In this document: piece by piece, positions 16,324-25,415 of the stretch
Layout: each line of letters starts with the position of its first letter
Position numbering within the stretch: position 1 is the first letter of the stretch
Notes under the pieces: generated by a model
Told to the model about the DNA's origin: nothing
Seen by the model: only the letters and a program-made list of their open reading frames with translations
Database searches by the model: none
Translations under genes and position numbers: made by a program
DNA from: Paenibacillus agricola
GTDB lineage: Bacteria > Bacillota > Bacilli > Paenibacillales > NBRC-103111
Assembly (NCBI RefSeq): GCF_011440305.1
Contig: NZ_JAAOIW010000003.1
Span: 310,001-374,000, forward strand
DNA length: 64,000 bases
Direction: 5' to 3'

Positions 16324-16396
16324 GCCGCGGAACCGTAGGGAAGCCACCGAATAATAACTGCAAAACTTTTTTCGGATGTTCCTTTGTTCACGCGGC
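16324..16396. other. Long-range inverted repeat between secF and the CDF gene
   Basis: GCCGCGGAAC at 16324-16333 can pair with GTTCACGCGGC at 16386-16396 with one bulge, enclosing about 50 bases. On the minus strand the structure follows the secF stop and is followed by CTTTTC, so it could serve as an unusual long terminator. It may also be chance pairing. Confidence 0.35.
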
Positions 16397-16402
16397 CGGC
16401 TA

Positions 16403-17314
16403 TTATTCTTTTACTACATTTGCCCTTGTTTTAGAACTTAAGGACTTGTTTTTCAGTAAATACCACAACGGGCTTGCGATACAAATCGAAGAGTACGCTC
16501 CTGAAGCCAAGCCGATAATTTTGGCAAGTGCAAACAGTTTAATCGATTCACTACCAAAAATGAACAAGCATCCCGCTGCAAGCAATACGGTTAATACCGT
16601 GTATATATTCCTTGCCATCGTCTGCCAAATACTATTATTCAACAAATTCGATAAATCGTCGCTTGTTTTAACTTTGGAGAAACGCAGATTTTCGCGGACA
16701 CGGTCAAAAATAACGATTTTATCATTGATCGAATACCCTATAGTCGTCAACACCGCCGCGAGGAATGGAAGGTTGACTTCGAAACGGAATATCGCAAACA
16801 TCGCAATAACGACTAAAGCATCATGCAAGATAGCAATAATCGCCGCTACGGCAAAACGCCATTCAAACCGCAAGCTTACATAAATACAAATAAATACACA
16901 CGAAATAGCTACAGCATAAATCGCCTTGAGACCTAGTTCGACAGCAATATCAGGAGATACGGTGTTCACTTCTTGGGAAACCTGGGCTCCAAAGGTCGCT
17001 GCCATGGTTGTATTGATTTTTTTGATTTGCTCCTCTGTCAGGATCGCATCATACCTAGCAGAAATATGGTCATTATTTCCACCGATCGACACTATGGCCG
17101 GCTTAAGATCAATACTCGCAAAAATTTCTTCAGCTTTTTCCTTGGTAACCGTTTGGCCTACCCCAATATCCAGTCCTGTTCCCGCCTTGAAGTCAACACC
17201 AAAATTCATGCTAAATAAGGCAATTACGATAATTCCGATCATTAATAGAGAAGCAGAAGCGGCGAAAAATTTATTGCGGTGCTTCATAAAATCAAAATGT
17301 TGTCTATAGTCCAC
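16403..17314 (-). CDS. secF: Protein translocase subunit SecF
   Basis: SecF, with SecD, uses the proton gradient to help Sec-dependent export. The 303-residue membrane protein has the N-terminal SecD/SecF signature (FGVDFKAGTGLDIG near residues 33-46) and six membrane segments. The conserved RVRENLRF and TIGYSINDKIVIFDR segments are present. The start is GTG with GGAGG 9 bases upstream, overlapping the end of secD by 11 bases. Unlike B. subtilis, where SecDF is one fused protein, the two genes are separate here, as in many other bacteria. Confidence 0.95.
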   Translation of the reverse strand: MDYRQHFDFMKHRNKFFAASASLLMIGIIVIALFSMNFGVDFKAGTGLDIGVGQTVTKEKAEEIFASIDLKPAIVSIGGNNDHISARYDAILTEEQIKKINTTMAATFGAQVSQEVNTVSPDIAVELGLKAIYAVAISCVFICIYVSLRFEWRFAVAAIIAILHDALVVIAMFAIFRFEVNLPFLAAVLTTIGYSINDKIVIFDRVRENLRFSKVKTSDDLSNLLNNSIWQTMARNIYTVLTVLLAAGCLFIFGSESIKLFALAKIIGLASGAYSSICIASPLWYLLKNKSLSSKTRANVVKE

Positions 17315-18530
17315 GGATTTCCGCCTCCTTTACGCCATAGTAAGAAGGTTTTTTAAACTTATTACTTTTAATTAACAAGAACAATAACATCCTTGAGAAG
17401 AAAATATTCGTTACAACACTAAGTATAATACTCATGATTGTTGTAAGTGCAAACCCACGGATGGCTCCATTACCCACTGTGTAAAGCACAGCAGCAGCAA
17501 TAAGGTTTGTAATGTTCGCGTCCATAATCGTTCTAAACGAATGCTTAGAGCCCGACTTTAGTGAGGACATCAAGCTTTTTCCGCTCCGTATTTCTTCCTT
17601 GAGGCGTTCGTAAGTAATGATATTCGCATCAACCGCCATCCCGATCCCAAGCACGAAGGCAGCGATTCCTGGAAGCGTCAGTGTTGCATTCATCCAGTCA
17701 AAGACGACCAGCAGCAACCAGGAATAGGTGATGATGGAGATTGCAGCTACAAAACCAGGCAAACGATAGAAAATCACCATAAATAGAAGGATCAGAATCG
17801 ATCCAATCAATCCGGCTCGCACCGTTTGGTCCAAGGATGATTTCCCGAGTGATGCTCCAACGACCTGTGTATATTTCTCGGTCAGCTTAAGCGGCAAAGC
17901 TCCTAAATTAATCGTCGAAGCTAATTCCTTAGCCTCTTCAAACGTATAATTACCAGAGATTGTTGCATTTCCGTCACTGATAATACTATTAACTGTAGGT
18001 GCGGACAGCTGGCGCTCATCCAAATAGATGGCAAGCGGCTTACCAACTAGCTTCTCTGTTACTTTTCTGAATTTCTCAGGATCCTTGACTTTAATATTGA
18101 TTTGCGGTCGGTTCGACTGGTCGAAGCCTACCTGCGCCCCATTCTCAACAAAGTCACTACCCAGCATTTCCTTGACCCCATCGGGTCCGCGGAACGTTAG
18201 CTCGGCCGTTTTTTTGATAGCATTCCGAACCTCTTCTTCATTTTTAACGTCAGCCAAGCGCACGCGGATTCGGTCTTTTCCCTCCGTCGTTACTTCAGGC
18301 TCAGAAATCCCCTGTTCATCTGCCCGTTTGGCCAGACTGTTGGCCGTTTCCTTAAGTGATTCTGGCGTTACCGGCTTTCCAACCTCAATAGGCTCAGCAA
18401 CGTACAGGATTTCAAAACCACCCTGCAGATCCAATCCAAGCTTAACTTTTGAAACTAAGCTTGGGCTTGTCCAAGCGATAAGTGCAAAGGTAACAAGCAC
18501 TACCGCCACAAAAATTGCAATCCGTTTCAT
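17304..18530 (-). CDS. secD: Protein translocase subunit SecD
   Basis: SecD is the partner of SecF in the Sec translocon. It has 408 residues. Features are the first membrane helix, LGLDLQGGFEILY near residues 32-44, the periplasmic-type P1 region (shorter than in E. coli) and the last five helices with FVLGIGMAVDANIITYERLKEEI. AAGGAG lies upstream of the ATG. It is first in the secD-secF pair, which overlap by 11 bases, and a perfect sigma-A promoter lies just upstream at 18566-18594. Confidence 0.95.
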   Translation of the reverse strand: MKRIAIFVAVVLVTFALIAWTSPSLVSKVKLGLDLQGGFEILYVAEPIEVGKPVTPESLKETANSLAKRADEQGISEPEVTTEGKDRIRVRLADVKNEEEVRNAIKKTAELTFRGPDGVKEMLGSDFVENGAQVGFDQSNRPQINIKVKDPEKFRKVTEKLVGKPLAIYLDERQLSAPTVNSIISDGNATISGNYTFEEAKELASTINLGALPLKLTEKYTQVVGASLGKSSLDQTVRAGLIGSILILLFMVIFYRLPGFVAAISIITYSWLLLVVFDWMNATLTLPGIAAFVLGIGMAVDANIITYERLKEEIRSGKSLMSSLKSGSKHSFRTIMDANITNLIAAAVLYTVGNGAIRGFALTTIMSIILSVVTNIFFSRMLLFLLIKSNKFKKPSYYGVKEAEIRGL

Positions 18531-18565
18531 ATCAATTAATTGCTCCTTCCAATCTCAATATTCCT

Positions 18566-18594
18566 ATTATACTCACCTGCTAAAATCGAGTCAA
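18566..18594 (-). promoter_or_regulatory. Sigma-A promoter of secDF
   Basis: On the minus strand, TTGACT at 18589-18594 and TATAAT at 18566-18571 are 17 bases apart. It lies after the comN terminator, which makes secDF its own transcription unit. Confidence 0.8.
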
Positions 18595-18627
18595 TTTGAC
18601 TATTTACGCCAATACTCGAAAAAGCAT

Positions 18628-18658
18628 AAAAAAATAACCCCTTCTAAGCGAAAGGGTT
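18628..18658 (-). terminator. Terminator overlapping the end of the comN-like gene
   Basis: On the minus strand AACCCTTT pairs with AAGGGGTT, followed by ATTTTTTT. The 5' arm is formed by the last sense codons of the comN-like gene (Asn-Pro-Phe), so the terminator begins inside the coding sequence. Confidence 0.7.
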
Positions 18659-18997
18659 GCCTTTATATATACTCATTGTCATCCAGTTCATAAACTTCGT
18701 CACCTTTAGTGATAATATGTCGTTTACAATCTGATGCAGAGCCGGCATTCCTGTTTTTTTGTACTTATCACTTACACATTCCCAAATTTCTTCCCCCGTA
18801 ACCTGCTCGTAACCAATCATTCTGAACTCTTCTGCTTTGCTGGTACATATATTTTCGATAAGCCCATTTAGCTCCTCCTCAGTTAGTGGAGGGGATTCAG
18901 CTTCTTCCTCTGTTAAAGGACTATCCAAAGATTCACGTACCATCTGCTCAACTGCTAGCTGCTCCATAAAGCTACCCTTGGTTTCATCCTGTTCCAT
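18644..18997 (-). CDS. Post-transcriptional regulator, ComN/YrzD family
   Basis: The 117-residue acidic protein ends with LTEEELNGLIENICTSKAEEFR and GYEQVTGEEIWECV, then a segment with LHQIVNDILSLK. These match the ComN (post-transcriptional regulator) family, which in B. subtilis affects comE mRNA and localises with DivIVA. The N-terminal 40 residues are an extra, Glu-rich extension compared with the short B. subtilis protein. The start is the ATG with GGAGG 8 bases upstream. Its place between spoVB and secDF agrees with the B. subtilis order. Function here is by family inference. Confidence 0.75.
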   Translation of the reverse strand: MEQDETKGSFMEQLAVEQMVRESLDSPLTEEEAESPPLTEEELNGLIENICTSKAEEFRMIGYEQVTGEEIWECVSDKYKKTGMPALHQIVNDILSLKVTKFMNWMTMSIYKGNPFA

Positions 18998-19036
18998 CCT
19001 CAAAACCTCCTGCCTTGAAGCATCGCTCATGTCCTA

Positions 19037-19065
19037 CATATATAGATATATTCGCTGCATAAAGT
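19037..19065 (+). promoter_or_regulatory. Possible sigma-E-type promoter of spoVB
   Basis: CATATAT at 19037-19043 and CATAAAGT at 19058-19065 are separated by 14 bases, resembling the sigma-E pattern (ATA in -35, CATA in -10). spoVB is a sigma-E gene in B. subtilis. The start codon is about 100 bases downstream. Confidence 0.35.
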
Positions 19066-19167
19066 TTTTTTCCTCCCGAGCTTTCAGGATTAGCTAAATA
19101 ATGTGCATGCGCTGGGACAGGTCTTGCATATCCATGGTAGTAGACTTGGGAGGAAGAAGGAATCGAT

Positions 19168-20733
19168 GTGACGAAACAATCGTTTATGAAGGGCACGCTC
19201 ATTCTACTCGCTGCCGGAATTATTAACCGCATCCTTGGCTTCATTCCCAGAATTACACTCCCCCGCTTAATTGGAGCTGAGGGGGTTGGCCTCTATCAAA
19301 TGGGTTATCCCTTTATGATTGTGATCCTAACCCTTATTACCGGAGGCATCCCTATCGCTGTTGCCAAACTGGTAGCTGAGGCTGAGGTTGAAAACAATGA
19401 AAGCCGAACCCGGCATATTCTCCATCTGGCTATGGGTTTCACTTTTGCAATCAGTATTCTCTTTACTATTATAAGCCTTGTTGGGGCGCACTGGATTTCG
19501 AACCATCTGTTGACCGATGCCCGAGTGTACTACACCTTCCTATGTATGACCCCTATTATCGTGCTTGTAGGGATTGGATCGATATTCCGCGGTTATTTCC
19601 AGGGCAAGCAGAACATGATCCCGACCGCCATGTCACAGGTGGTAGAAACGCTGGTGCGCATTTTTACAGTATTGTCCTTTGCCTATATGATGTTACCCTA
19701 TGGAATCGAATACGCAGCGGCAGGAGCTATGGCAGGTGTGATGGTAGGTGAAGCCTGTGCGCTGCTCGTGCTTTATATCCATTACCTGCGAAGCCGCAAA
19801 AGTACCGCTACCTTACTCAAAGCCACAATCGGAACGAATGCCCTGGTAGGTCGCCTAGCTCATCTGAAACAGCTCTTGACATTATCGATCCCGATTACCG
19901 GGAGCAAGCTAGTGGGCTCTTGCTCGTATTTTCTGGAATCGATTCTTATTATTCGCAGCTTGGCAGCGGCAGGAGTGGCCACCAAGCTTGCAACCGCCCA
20001 ATACGGCATCCTGCAAGGCATGATTATACCTATCCTGCTGCTTCCCAGCGCTTTGACCTATTCCCTGTCAGTTTCGCTCATTCCTTCTTTATCTGAAGCA
20101 GCAGCGCTGAACGATATGAAAACAATCCACGCGCGGCTTCACCAATCATTAAAGCTTGCTTTAGTGACGGGAGCTCCGTTTGTAATGATTATGTTCGTGC
20201 TTGCTGAGCCGCTATGCCAATTAGTGTATGGGCAGAGCCAGATTTCCCCGATGCTAAAGATGATGGCGCCAGTCGCCCTGTTCATCTATTTCCAAGCACC
20301 TTTACAGGCAAGCCTGCAAGCCTTAAACCACCCGGGCGCTGCCCTCAAAAATACATTAGCAGGCTCCATCATTAAGCTAGCGCTTATATTCTGGCTGGCC
20401 AGCCAGCCGCAATTTGGCATTTTAGGAGCCGTTATGGCGATTAATGTGAACATTATGCTAGTTACCGTTCTGCACTGGCATAGCGTCGTCAAGCTGCTTG
20501 GCTTTCGGATGCAGCTGATTGACTTTGCCAAGGTGGGGCTAGCGATGCTAATTTCAGGTTGGGCCAGCCATTTAATCATGTACACCCATTGGCTAGATAA
20601 TGAAACGATCCGTTTTGTGGCTTCAGGCTTGGTTGGAATTGCCCTGTATATTTACTGCTCGCTTCTATTCAGGATCGTTAACCGCAATGATTTAATGCGC
20701 GTATTGTTGTTAGGGCGTAAGCTTATCAAATAA
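19168..20733 (+). CDS. spoVB: Stage V sporulation protein B (SpoVB), MOP-superfamily flippase
   Basis: SpoVB is a polysaccharide/lipid-II flippase-like membrane protein needed for spore cortex synthesis. The product has 521 residues with about 14 membrane segments. It starts MTKQSFMKGTLILLAAGIIN and includes LPRLIGAEGVGLYQMGYPF and, in the middle, a LVGSCSYFLESILI segment, all typical of the SpoVB/PST branch. The start is GTG with an AAGGA motif upstream. It is the only plus-strand gene in a long minus-strand region. It is divergent from the comN-like gene, and its stop is 1 base from the stop of the convergent DUF421 gene. Confidence 0.93.
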   Translation: MTKQSFMKGTLILLAAGIINRILGFIPRITLPRLIGAEGVGLYQMGYPFMIVILTLITGGIPIAVAKLVAEAEVENNESRTRHILHLAMGFTFAISILFTIISLVGAHWISNHLLTDARVYYTFLCMTPIIVLVGIGSIFRGYFQGKQNMIPTAMSQVVETLVRIFTVLSFAYMMLPYGIEYAAAGAMAGVMVGEACALLVLYIHYLRSRKSTATLLKATIGTNALVGRLAHLKQLLTLSIPITGSKLVGSCSYFLESILIIRSLAAAGVATKLATAQYGILQGMIIPILLLPSALTYSLSVSLIPSLSEAAALNDMKTIHARLHQSLKLALVTGAPFVMIMFVLAEPLCQLVYGQSQISPMLKMMAPVALFIYFQAPLQASLQALNHPGAALKNTLAGSIIKLALIFWLASQPQFGILGAVMAINVNIMLVTVLHWHSVVKLLGFRMQLIDFAKVGLAMLISGWASHLIMYTHWLDNETIRFVASGLVGIALYIYCSLLFRIVNRNDLMRVLLLGRKLIK

Positions 20734-20734
20734 T

Positions 20735-21427
20735 TTATTTTTTGCGCCGGTCAATATACCATCTCCCTCGGTAATCATAGGTGCAAAAAAAGATTTCCTT
20801 AAAATCCTTAATCCCTTGCAATTGGAGCTCGTTTTTAAGCCAAAAACGGGTTTTCCCGATTTTCTCCAAGCCCTCATCCTGCACCTTGCCATCCATAATT
20901 AAGGGCATGGGCAAGCCTTCATAACGATAAGGACTCTGGTCATCCGCTGATCTAGAGAAAGCTTCTGAGGTTCCAGCCGAATTTCCTTGTTTCTCAACAA
21001 CCGTCAGCTTGCCCGAAGGCTCCAGAATCGCGAATTCAACATTGCTCACATCCATCACCTTGCTTTGGCGTAGCTGCAGCAGCAGGTCATCAAGATTGTA
21101 GCGCTGGCGTTTCATTTCCTCACGGTTAAGGTTGCCATTTTCAATAATAAACGAAGGCTTGCCTTCAAAAAGTCGGCGCAGCTTTTCAAATTTCAACGAT
21201 AATAAAGCGATAACCAACTGGATAGCTACCAAGGTGAACATCGGCAGTAAACCTTCCATGATGGGTTTTTGGATATCCTCTACAACGAATACAGCAATCT
21301 CCGCAATTAAAATCCAAATCACCAAATCAAATACCGACAGCTTGCCAATTTCCCTCTTCCCCATAATTCGCATCGTCACAAATATAAGGAAATAGACGAT
21401 AATGGTACGAGCAAATAGTATCCACAT
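20735..21427 (-). CDS. DUF421 (YetF-type) membrane protein, YrbG-like
   Basis: The 230-residue protein has about three N-terminal membrane segments, with TMRIMGKREIGKLSVFDLVIW, the signature of the DUF421/YetF family. A cytoplasmic domain follows, with KPSFIIENGNLNREEMKRQRYNLDDLL and later SNVEFAILEPSGKLTVV. In B. subtilis YrbG lies next to spoVB, as here. YetF-like proteins are associated with the spore inner membrane and germination, but the role of this paralogue is not known. The start ATG has GGAGGGCC shortly upstream. The gene converges on spoVB with a 1-base gap. Confidence 0.88.
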   Translation of the reverse strand: MWILFARTIIVYFLIFVTMRIMGKREIGKLSVFDLVIWILIAEIAVFVVEDIQKPIMEGLLPMFTLVAIQLVIALLSLKFEKLRRLFEGKPSFIIENGNLNREEMKRQRYNLDDLLLQLRQSKVMDVSNVEFAILEPSGKLTVVEKQGNSAGTSEAFSRSADDQSPYRYEGLPMPLIMDGKVQDEGLEKIGKTRFWLKNELQLQGIKDFKEIFFCTYDYRGRWYIDRRKK

Positions 21428-21569
21428 TTTCCATGGCCCTCCTGTGCATATTCCTACCTATTTTGACCTGCGGCCCTGATCACCATACTCAAACGGGTTT
21501 GCGAATTGTTGCCATTTCGCCTACATTTGTTGCTCTAGGGAAAGTATTTGTCGCTAATGAAAATAATTG

Positions 21570-21598
21570 TTGCAAGGAAAACAGTTTTGTTATAGGAT
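21570..21598 (+). promoter_or_regulatory. Possible sigma-A promoter of the metal ABC operon
   Basis: TTGCAA at 21570-21575 and TAGGAT at 21593-21598 have 17-base spacing, about 100 bases ahead of the binding-protein gene. I could not identify a clear Zur, MntR or Fur box in the 5' region, although the TTTTTGCC and GGTAAAAA segments around 21630-21665 form a loose dyad. Confidence 0.35.
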
Positions 21599-21700
21599 AA
21601 TACTTATATAAATGATCCGCTCGGATCTCTTTTTTTGCCCCATATGTTTCCCATGGTAAAAACAATTGTATGAAGAAAACATTAAGGAGAGAATACACAA

Positions 21701-22672
21701 ATGAAGCTTACGAATCCCAAACAAGCAAATCACGGCTTAAAAATGCTGATCTTGGTTATCACTCTTATATGTGTAATGTCTGTAGCCAGTGCATGTGCAA
21801 CAACCAGCTCGATAAGTACCATCGCAAATAGCACTAATAAAATTAAGGTTACGGCTACGATTGGCATGATTACCGACGTGGTTAAGCAGGTTGGCGGAGA
21901 CCATGTTGAAGTGACTGGCTTGATGAAGCCAGGTGTAGACCCCCATTTGTATAAAGCTTCCCAAGGGGATATTCAAAAGCTAGACAAAGCGGACGTTATT
22001 TTTTACAGCGGCCTCCATCTTGAAGGCAAAATGGCGGATATTTTAGAAAAAATGGGCGAAAAGAAAACCTCAGTTGCAGTCTCGGACCATATAGACCGGG
22101 CAAAGCTCAGGTCGGGAGCTGAAATGTCTACGGAATACGATCCGCATATTTGGTTTGATGTCCGGCACTGGATGAAAGCAACGGAGTCGATCCGCGATAC
22201 TTTAGCCAAGCAAGATCCGGCGCATGCCCAGGATTATCAGAAAAATGCAGCAGCCTACTTATTGCAATTGGAAGCTCTCCATAAAGAGGTTGTTGAAAAA
22301 ATGAGCTCTATACCTCAGCAAAGCCGCGTGTTGGTTACTGCTCATGATGCTTTTGGCTACTTCGGGGACGCCTATGGCGTTAAAGTGATGGGGCTACAAG
22401 GAATGAGTACCGCTTCCGAAGCGGGCACCAAGGATGTGACGGATTTACGCGATTTTTTGGTTAATAATAAAATAAAAGCAGTTTTTATAGAATCCAGTGT
22501 CCCTCGCAAAGCCATTGATGCAGTCATTCAAGGAGCCAAAGAAAAAGGCCATGACCTAAAAATCGGCGGCGAGCTCTTCTCCGACGCGATGGGTGAAGAC
22601 GGAACGCCGGAAGGCACTTATATCGGCATGGTTCGCCACAATGTAGATACCATCGTCAAAGCCTTACAATAA
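21701..22672 (+). CDS. Metal ABC transporter substrate-binding lipoprotein (TroA/MntA type)
   Basis: This is an extracellular solute-binding lipoprotein of the cluster A-I (ZnuA/TroA/PsaA) family. The 323-residue protein has a signal peptide with a lipobox ending ASAC (Cys32). Metal ligands appear as His82 (DPHLY), His149 (DPHIWFD), His215 (TAHDAFGYF) and Asp295. The third ligand being His, not Glu, is the TroA-like pattern, compatible with Mn or Zn. The segment GLQGMSTASEAGTKDV is typical of the Mn-type clade. AAGGAG lies 11 bases upstream. It is first in a four-gene operon with ATPase and two permeases. Substrate (Mn versus Zn) cannot be settled from sequence. Confidence 0.92.
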   Translation: MKLTNPKQANHGLKMLILVITLICVMSVASACATTSSISTIANSTNKIKVTATIGMITDVVKQVGGDHVEVTGLMKPGVDPHLYKASQGDIQKLDKADVIFYSGLHLEGKMADILEKMGEKKTSVAVSDHIDRAKLRSGAEMSTEYDPHIWFDVRHWMKATESIRDTLAKQDPAHAQDYQKNAAAYLLQLEALHKEVVEKMSSIPQQSRVLVTAHDAFGYFGDAYGVKVMGLQGMSTASEAGTKDVTDLRDFLVNNKIKAVFIESSVPRKAIDAVIQGAKEKGHDLKIGGELFSDAMGEDGTPEGTYIGMVRHNVDTIVKALQ

Positions 22673-22720
22673 AAGATTGCAATAAAATTGAATCATACTG
22701 TGGAATAGGGGGCATTTATT

Positions 22721-23482
22721 ATGAGTACAGTTCCATTAACCATCACCAACATGTCTGTCGCCTATCAAAAAAAACCAGTGCTTCGCAATATTACCTTCGA
22801 AGCGCCTGAAGGAAAGCTGATTGGCATTGTCGGTCCCAATGGTGCCGGAAAATCAACATTGATTAAGGCTGCATTAGGGCTGATCCCAAGCTTAACCGGC
22901 GATGTGTCCATCTATGGCAGGCCCTACTCTGAGCAGAGGAACCTGGTTGGCTATGTACCGCAGCGTGAGTCGGTCGATTGGGATTTCCCTACCAGTGCGC
23001 TGGATGTTGTCATCATGGGCCGTTATGGGCATTTGGGCTGGTTTAAGCGGCCTGGGAGTGCTGAGAAAAAAATAGCGATGGAATGCTTGGAGAAAGTCGG
23101 CATGGCCGACTTGGCCAACCGGCAAATCAGCCAGCTATCCGGCGGCCAGCAGCAGCGTATTTTTCTGGCGCGGGCTTTAGCCCAGGATGCCCAGTTATAT
23201 TTTATGGATGAACCTTTTGTCGGCGTAGATGCAGCAACAGAAAAAGCGATTATTACTTTGTTGAACGAATTGAAAATGCTCAAAAAGACCGTATTAGTCG
23301 TGCATCATGATTTGGCTACGGTCAAAGAATATTTTGATTGGGTAATGCTGTTAAACTTGCAGATCATTGCTTATGGACCTACAGAACAAACCTTTACAAC
23401 GGAAAAGCTTCAGGAAACATATGGTGGACGATTGACAATGCTGCAGCAGGATGACAAATCGTTGATAATAGATTCGAGGTGA
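22721..23482 (+). CDS. Metal ABC transporter ATP-binding protein (MntB/ZnuC type)
   Basis: This is the cytoplasmic ATPase of the metal importer. The product has 253 residues. Walker A GPNGAGKST is at 38-46, the Q-loop near YVPQRESVDWDFP, the ABC signature LSGGQ at 139-143, Walker B MDEP at 162-165 and the switch His in VLVVHHD near 195. The family segment MGRYGHLGWFKRP matches Mn/Zn transporters. A GGGGGC motif precedes the ATG. It ends just ahead of the first permease gene (stop at 23480-23482, next start at 23488). Confidence 0.93.
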   Translation: MSTVPLTITNMSVAYQKKPVLRNITFEAPEGKLIGIVGPNGAGKSTLIKAALGLIPSLTGDVSIYGRPYSEQRNLVGYVPQRESVDWDFPTSALDVVIMGRYGHLGWFKRPGSAEKKIAMECLEKVGMADLANRQISQLSGGQQQRIFLARALAQDAQLYFMDEPFVGVDAATEKAIITLLNELKMLKKTVLVVHHDLATVKEYFDWVMLLNLQIIAYGPTEQTFTTEKLQETYGGRLTMLQQDDKSLIIDSR

Positions 23483-23487
23483 TGGAT

Positions 23488-24423
23488 ATGTTAGATTGGT
23501 TCCAACTTTTTTTCGATCCCAACACGCAATGGATCTTAATCGGATGTATGCTGCTTGGTTTAAGCAGCGGTGTTATCGGCAGCTTTGCCTACTTGCGCAA
23601 GCAATCCCTTATGGGTGATGCCCTCTCACATGCTGCATTACCGGGAATTTGTATTACCTTTATGCTGACCGGCTCCAAGTCCATCTTCCTGTTTCTAATT
23701 GGCGCCGCGGTTGCGGGGATTGTGGCTACGTTCGGGATCGGTTATATCACAAGGAATTCCCGGATTAAACAGGATTCTGCACTTGCCATTGTCCTCTCTG
23801 TCTTTTTTGGCATTGGCATCGTATTACTTACACAAATTCAGCATAGTGGCAGCGGTAACCAAAGCGGGCTCGACAAGTTTCTGTTCGGCCAGGCAGCCTC
23901 GATGGTGCAGTCCGATGTCATTATTATTTCGGTCATTTCTATCCTCTTGATCGGTATCTGCACTTTATTATTCAAGGAATTCAAATTAGTTAGCTTCGAC
24001 CCCGGCTTTGCGCGGGGCATGGGATTCCCTGTTCCGTTTTTAGAGCAGCTTATTATGTTCCTGATTGTCATTGCGGTAGTCGTAGGCATTCAAGCTGTAG
24101 GTGTTGTACTCATGGCGGCACTCCTTATTACACCCGCCGTATCAGCGCGGTACTGGACGGATAAGCTTGGTCTTATGGTTGCCCTTTCCGGTCTATTCGG
24201 AGCCATAAGCGGTTTCGTGGGCACCCTCATCAGTGCCAGTGGCAACAATTTGCCAACCGGTCCACTAACTGTGCTTACTGCAACGTTGCTTTTCGTTATT
24301 TCTCTGCTGTTTGCTCCTCGCCGGGGCGTGTTGTCCAAATTACTGGTTCGCTCTTCTGTACGCAACCAATTAAAGCAGGATGATGCCTTGCTTCGTCTGG
24401 AACATGGAGGTAAGCCATTATGA
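23488..24423 (+). CDS. Metal ABC transporter permease (ABC-3 family), first
   Basis: This 311-residue integral membrane protein of the ABC-3 family begins MLDWFQLFFDPNTQW. It has about eight to nine membrane segments and the family segment LMGDALSHAALPGI near residues 40-55. I chose the ATG with GAGG 8 bases upstream. A GTG and an ATG directly before it overlap that site. The stop overlaps the next permease start in ATGA. Two different permeases mean the importer is probably a heterodimer, as for B. subtilis MntC and MntD. Confidence 0.9.
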   Translation: MLDWFQLFFDPNTQWILIGCMLLGLSSGVIGSFAYLRKQSLMGDALSHAALPGICITFMLTGSKSIFLFLIGAAVAGIVATFGIGYITRNSRIKQDSALAIVLSVFFGIGIVLLTQIQHSGSGNQSGLDKFLFGQAASMVQSDVIIISVISILLIGICTLLFKEFKLVSFDPGFARGMGFPVPFLEQLIMFLIVIAVVVGIQAVGVVLMAALLITPAVSARYWTDKLGLMVALSGLFGAISGFVGTLISASGNNLPTGPLTVLTATLLFVISLLFAPRRGVLSKLLVRSSVRNQLKQDDALLRLEHGGKPL

Positions 24424-25319
24424 GCACCTTTTGGATAATATTGACGGGAGCTTTAGTTGCAAGCACCTGTGGAATTGTTGGCTGCTTTCTTGTGCTTCGG
24501 AAAATGGCGATGATCGGCGATGCGGTTAGCCATTCTGTACTTCCGGGCATTGTCATTGCTTTTCTAATCAGCGGCTCAAGGGATTCCTTATTTATGATGT
24601 TGGGCGCCGCTGCTGTTGGCCTTATCACTGTTTTTCTGATCCAGCTATTCCATCAAAGCGGAGTTCAGTCAGACGCGGCAATAGGTGTCGTATTTACCGC
24701 ATTATTCGCCGTCGGCGTTGTACTTGTCAGTGTGTATACCCGAGATATTGATCTGGATCTGGACTGTGTGCTTTATGGCGAAATCGCTTATGTCCCTTGG
24801 AATACCATTCAATTCTATGGGCTCGACATTGGACCCAAGGCTGTGTGGGGCGTAGGGTTCGCATTATTGCTGACAATCATTCTTATCACAGCCTTTTATA
24901 AGCAATTTAAAATTTGTTCCTTTGACCCGGCAATGGCTGCAGCTGTTGGCATTCCGGTGGTGTTATTTCATTATATACTAATGGGACTTGTGTCCATCAG
25001 TACGGTCGCATCCTTCGAAAGCGTAGGCGCTATCCTGGTTGTTGGCATGCTGGTCATTCCTCCTGCAACAGCTTACCTGTTGACGGAGAAATTAAGCCGT
25101 ATGATCCTGTATAGCGTAATTATTGGCTGTAGCTGCTCAGTGATGGGTTATTATATAGCCCTTGTATTAGATGCTTCGATAGCTGGAAGTATGATCAGTG
25201 CTGCTGGGTTCTTGTTCCTGCTAGCTCTGCTCTTCTCCCCAACACATGGTATCGTGGTTCGCAAGTTTAGGCTCAAACGTTTAATCAGCGGGAATTTCTC
25301 GGATACTACGTCTGCGTAA
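24420..25319 (+). CDS. Metal ABC transporter permease (ABC-3 family), second
   Basis: This is the second ABC-3 permease, 299 residues, beginning MSTFWIILTGALVASTCG, with MIGDAVSHSVLPGIVIAF near residues 37-54. It has about eight membrane segments. Its start overlaps the previous gene by 4 bases (ATGA), with GGAGG upstream inside that gene. It closes the operon and is followed about 100 bases later by a bidirectional terminator at 25416-25457. Confidence 0.9.
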   Translation: MSTFWIILTGALVASTCGIVGCFLVLRKMAMIGDAVSHSVLPGIVIAFLISGSRDSLFMMLGAAAVGLITVFLIQLFHQSGVQSDAAIGVVFTALFAVGVVLVSVYTRDIDLDLDCVLYGEIAYVPWNTIQFYGLDIGPKAVWGVGFALLLTIILITAFYKQFKICSFDPAMAAAVGIPVVLFHYILMGLVSISTVASFESVGAILVVGMLVIPPATAYLLTEKLSRMILYSVIIGCSCSVMGYYIALVLDASIAGSMISAAGFLFLLALLFSPTHGIVVRKFRLKRLISGNFSDTTSA

Positions 25320-25415
25320 AAAAATCGTGAATTTATAGCTTCCAGCGGTTAGAATACGAGCTTCCTAGGCGAACGCTATCGTTCCTCCACCCCATACCCA
25401 TTTCCTAATATGTTA

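Noticed and set aside
21600-21700. Possible MntR or Zur box ahead of the metal operon
   Set aside because: TTTGCC...TTTCCC and a loose dyad were noted, but none matched a consensus well enough to claim.
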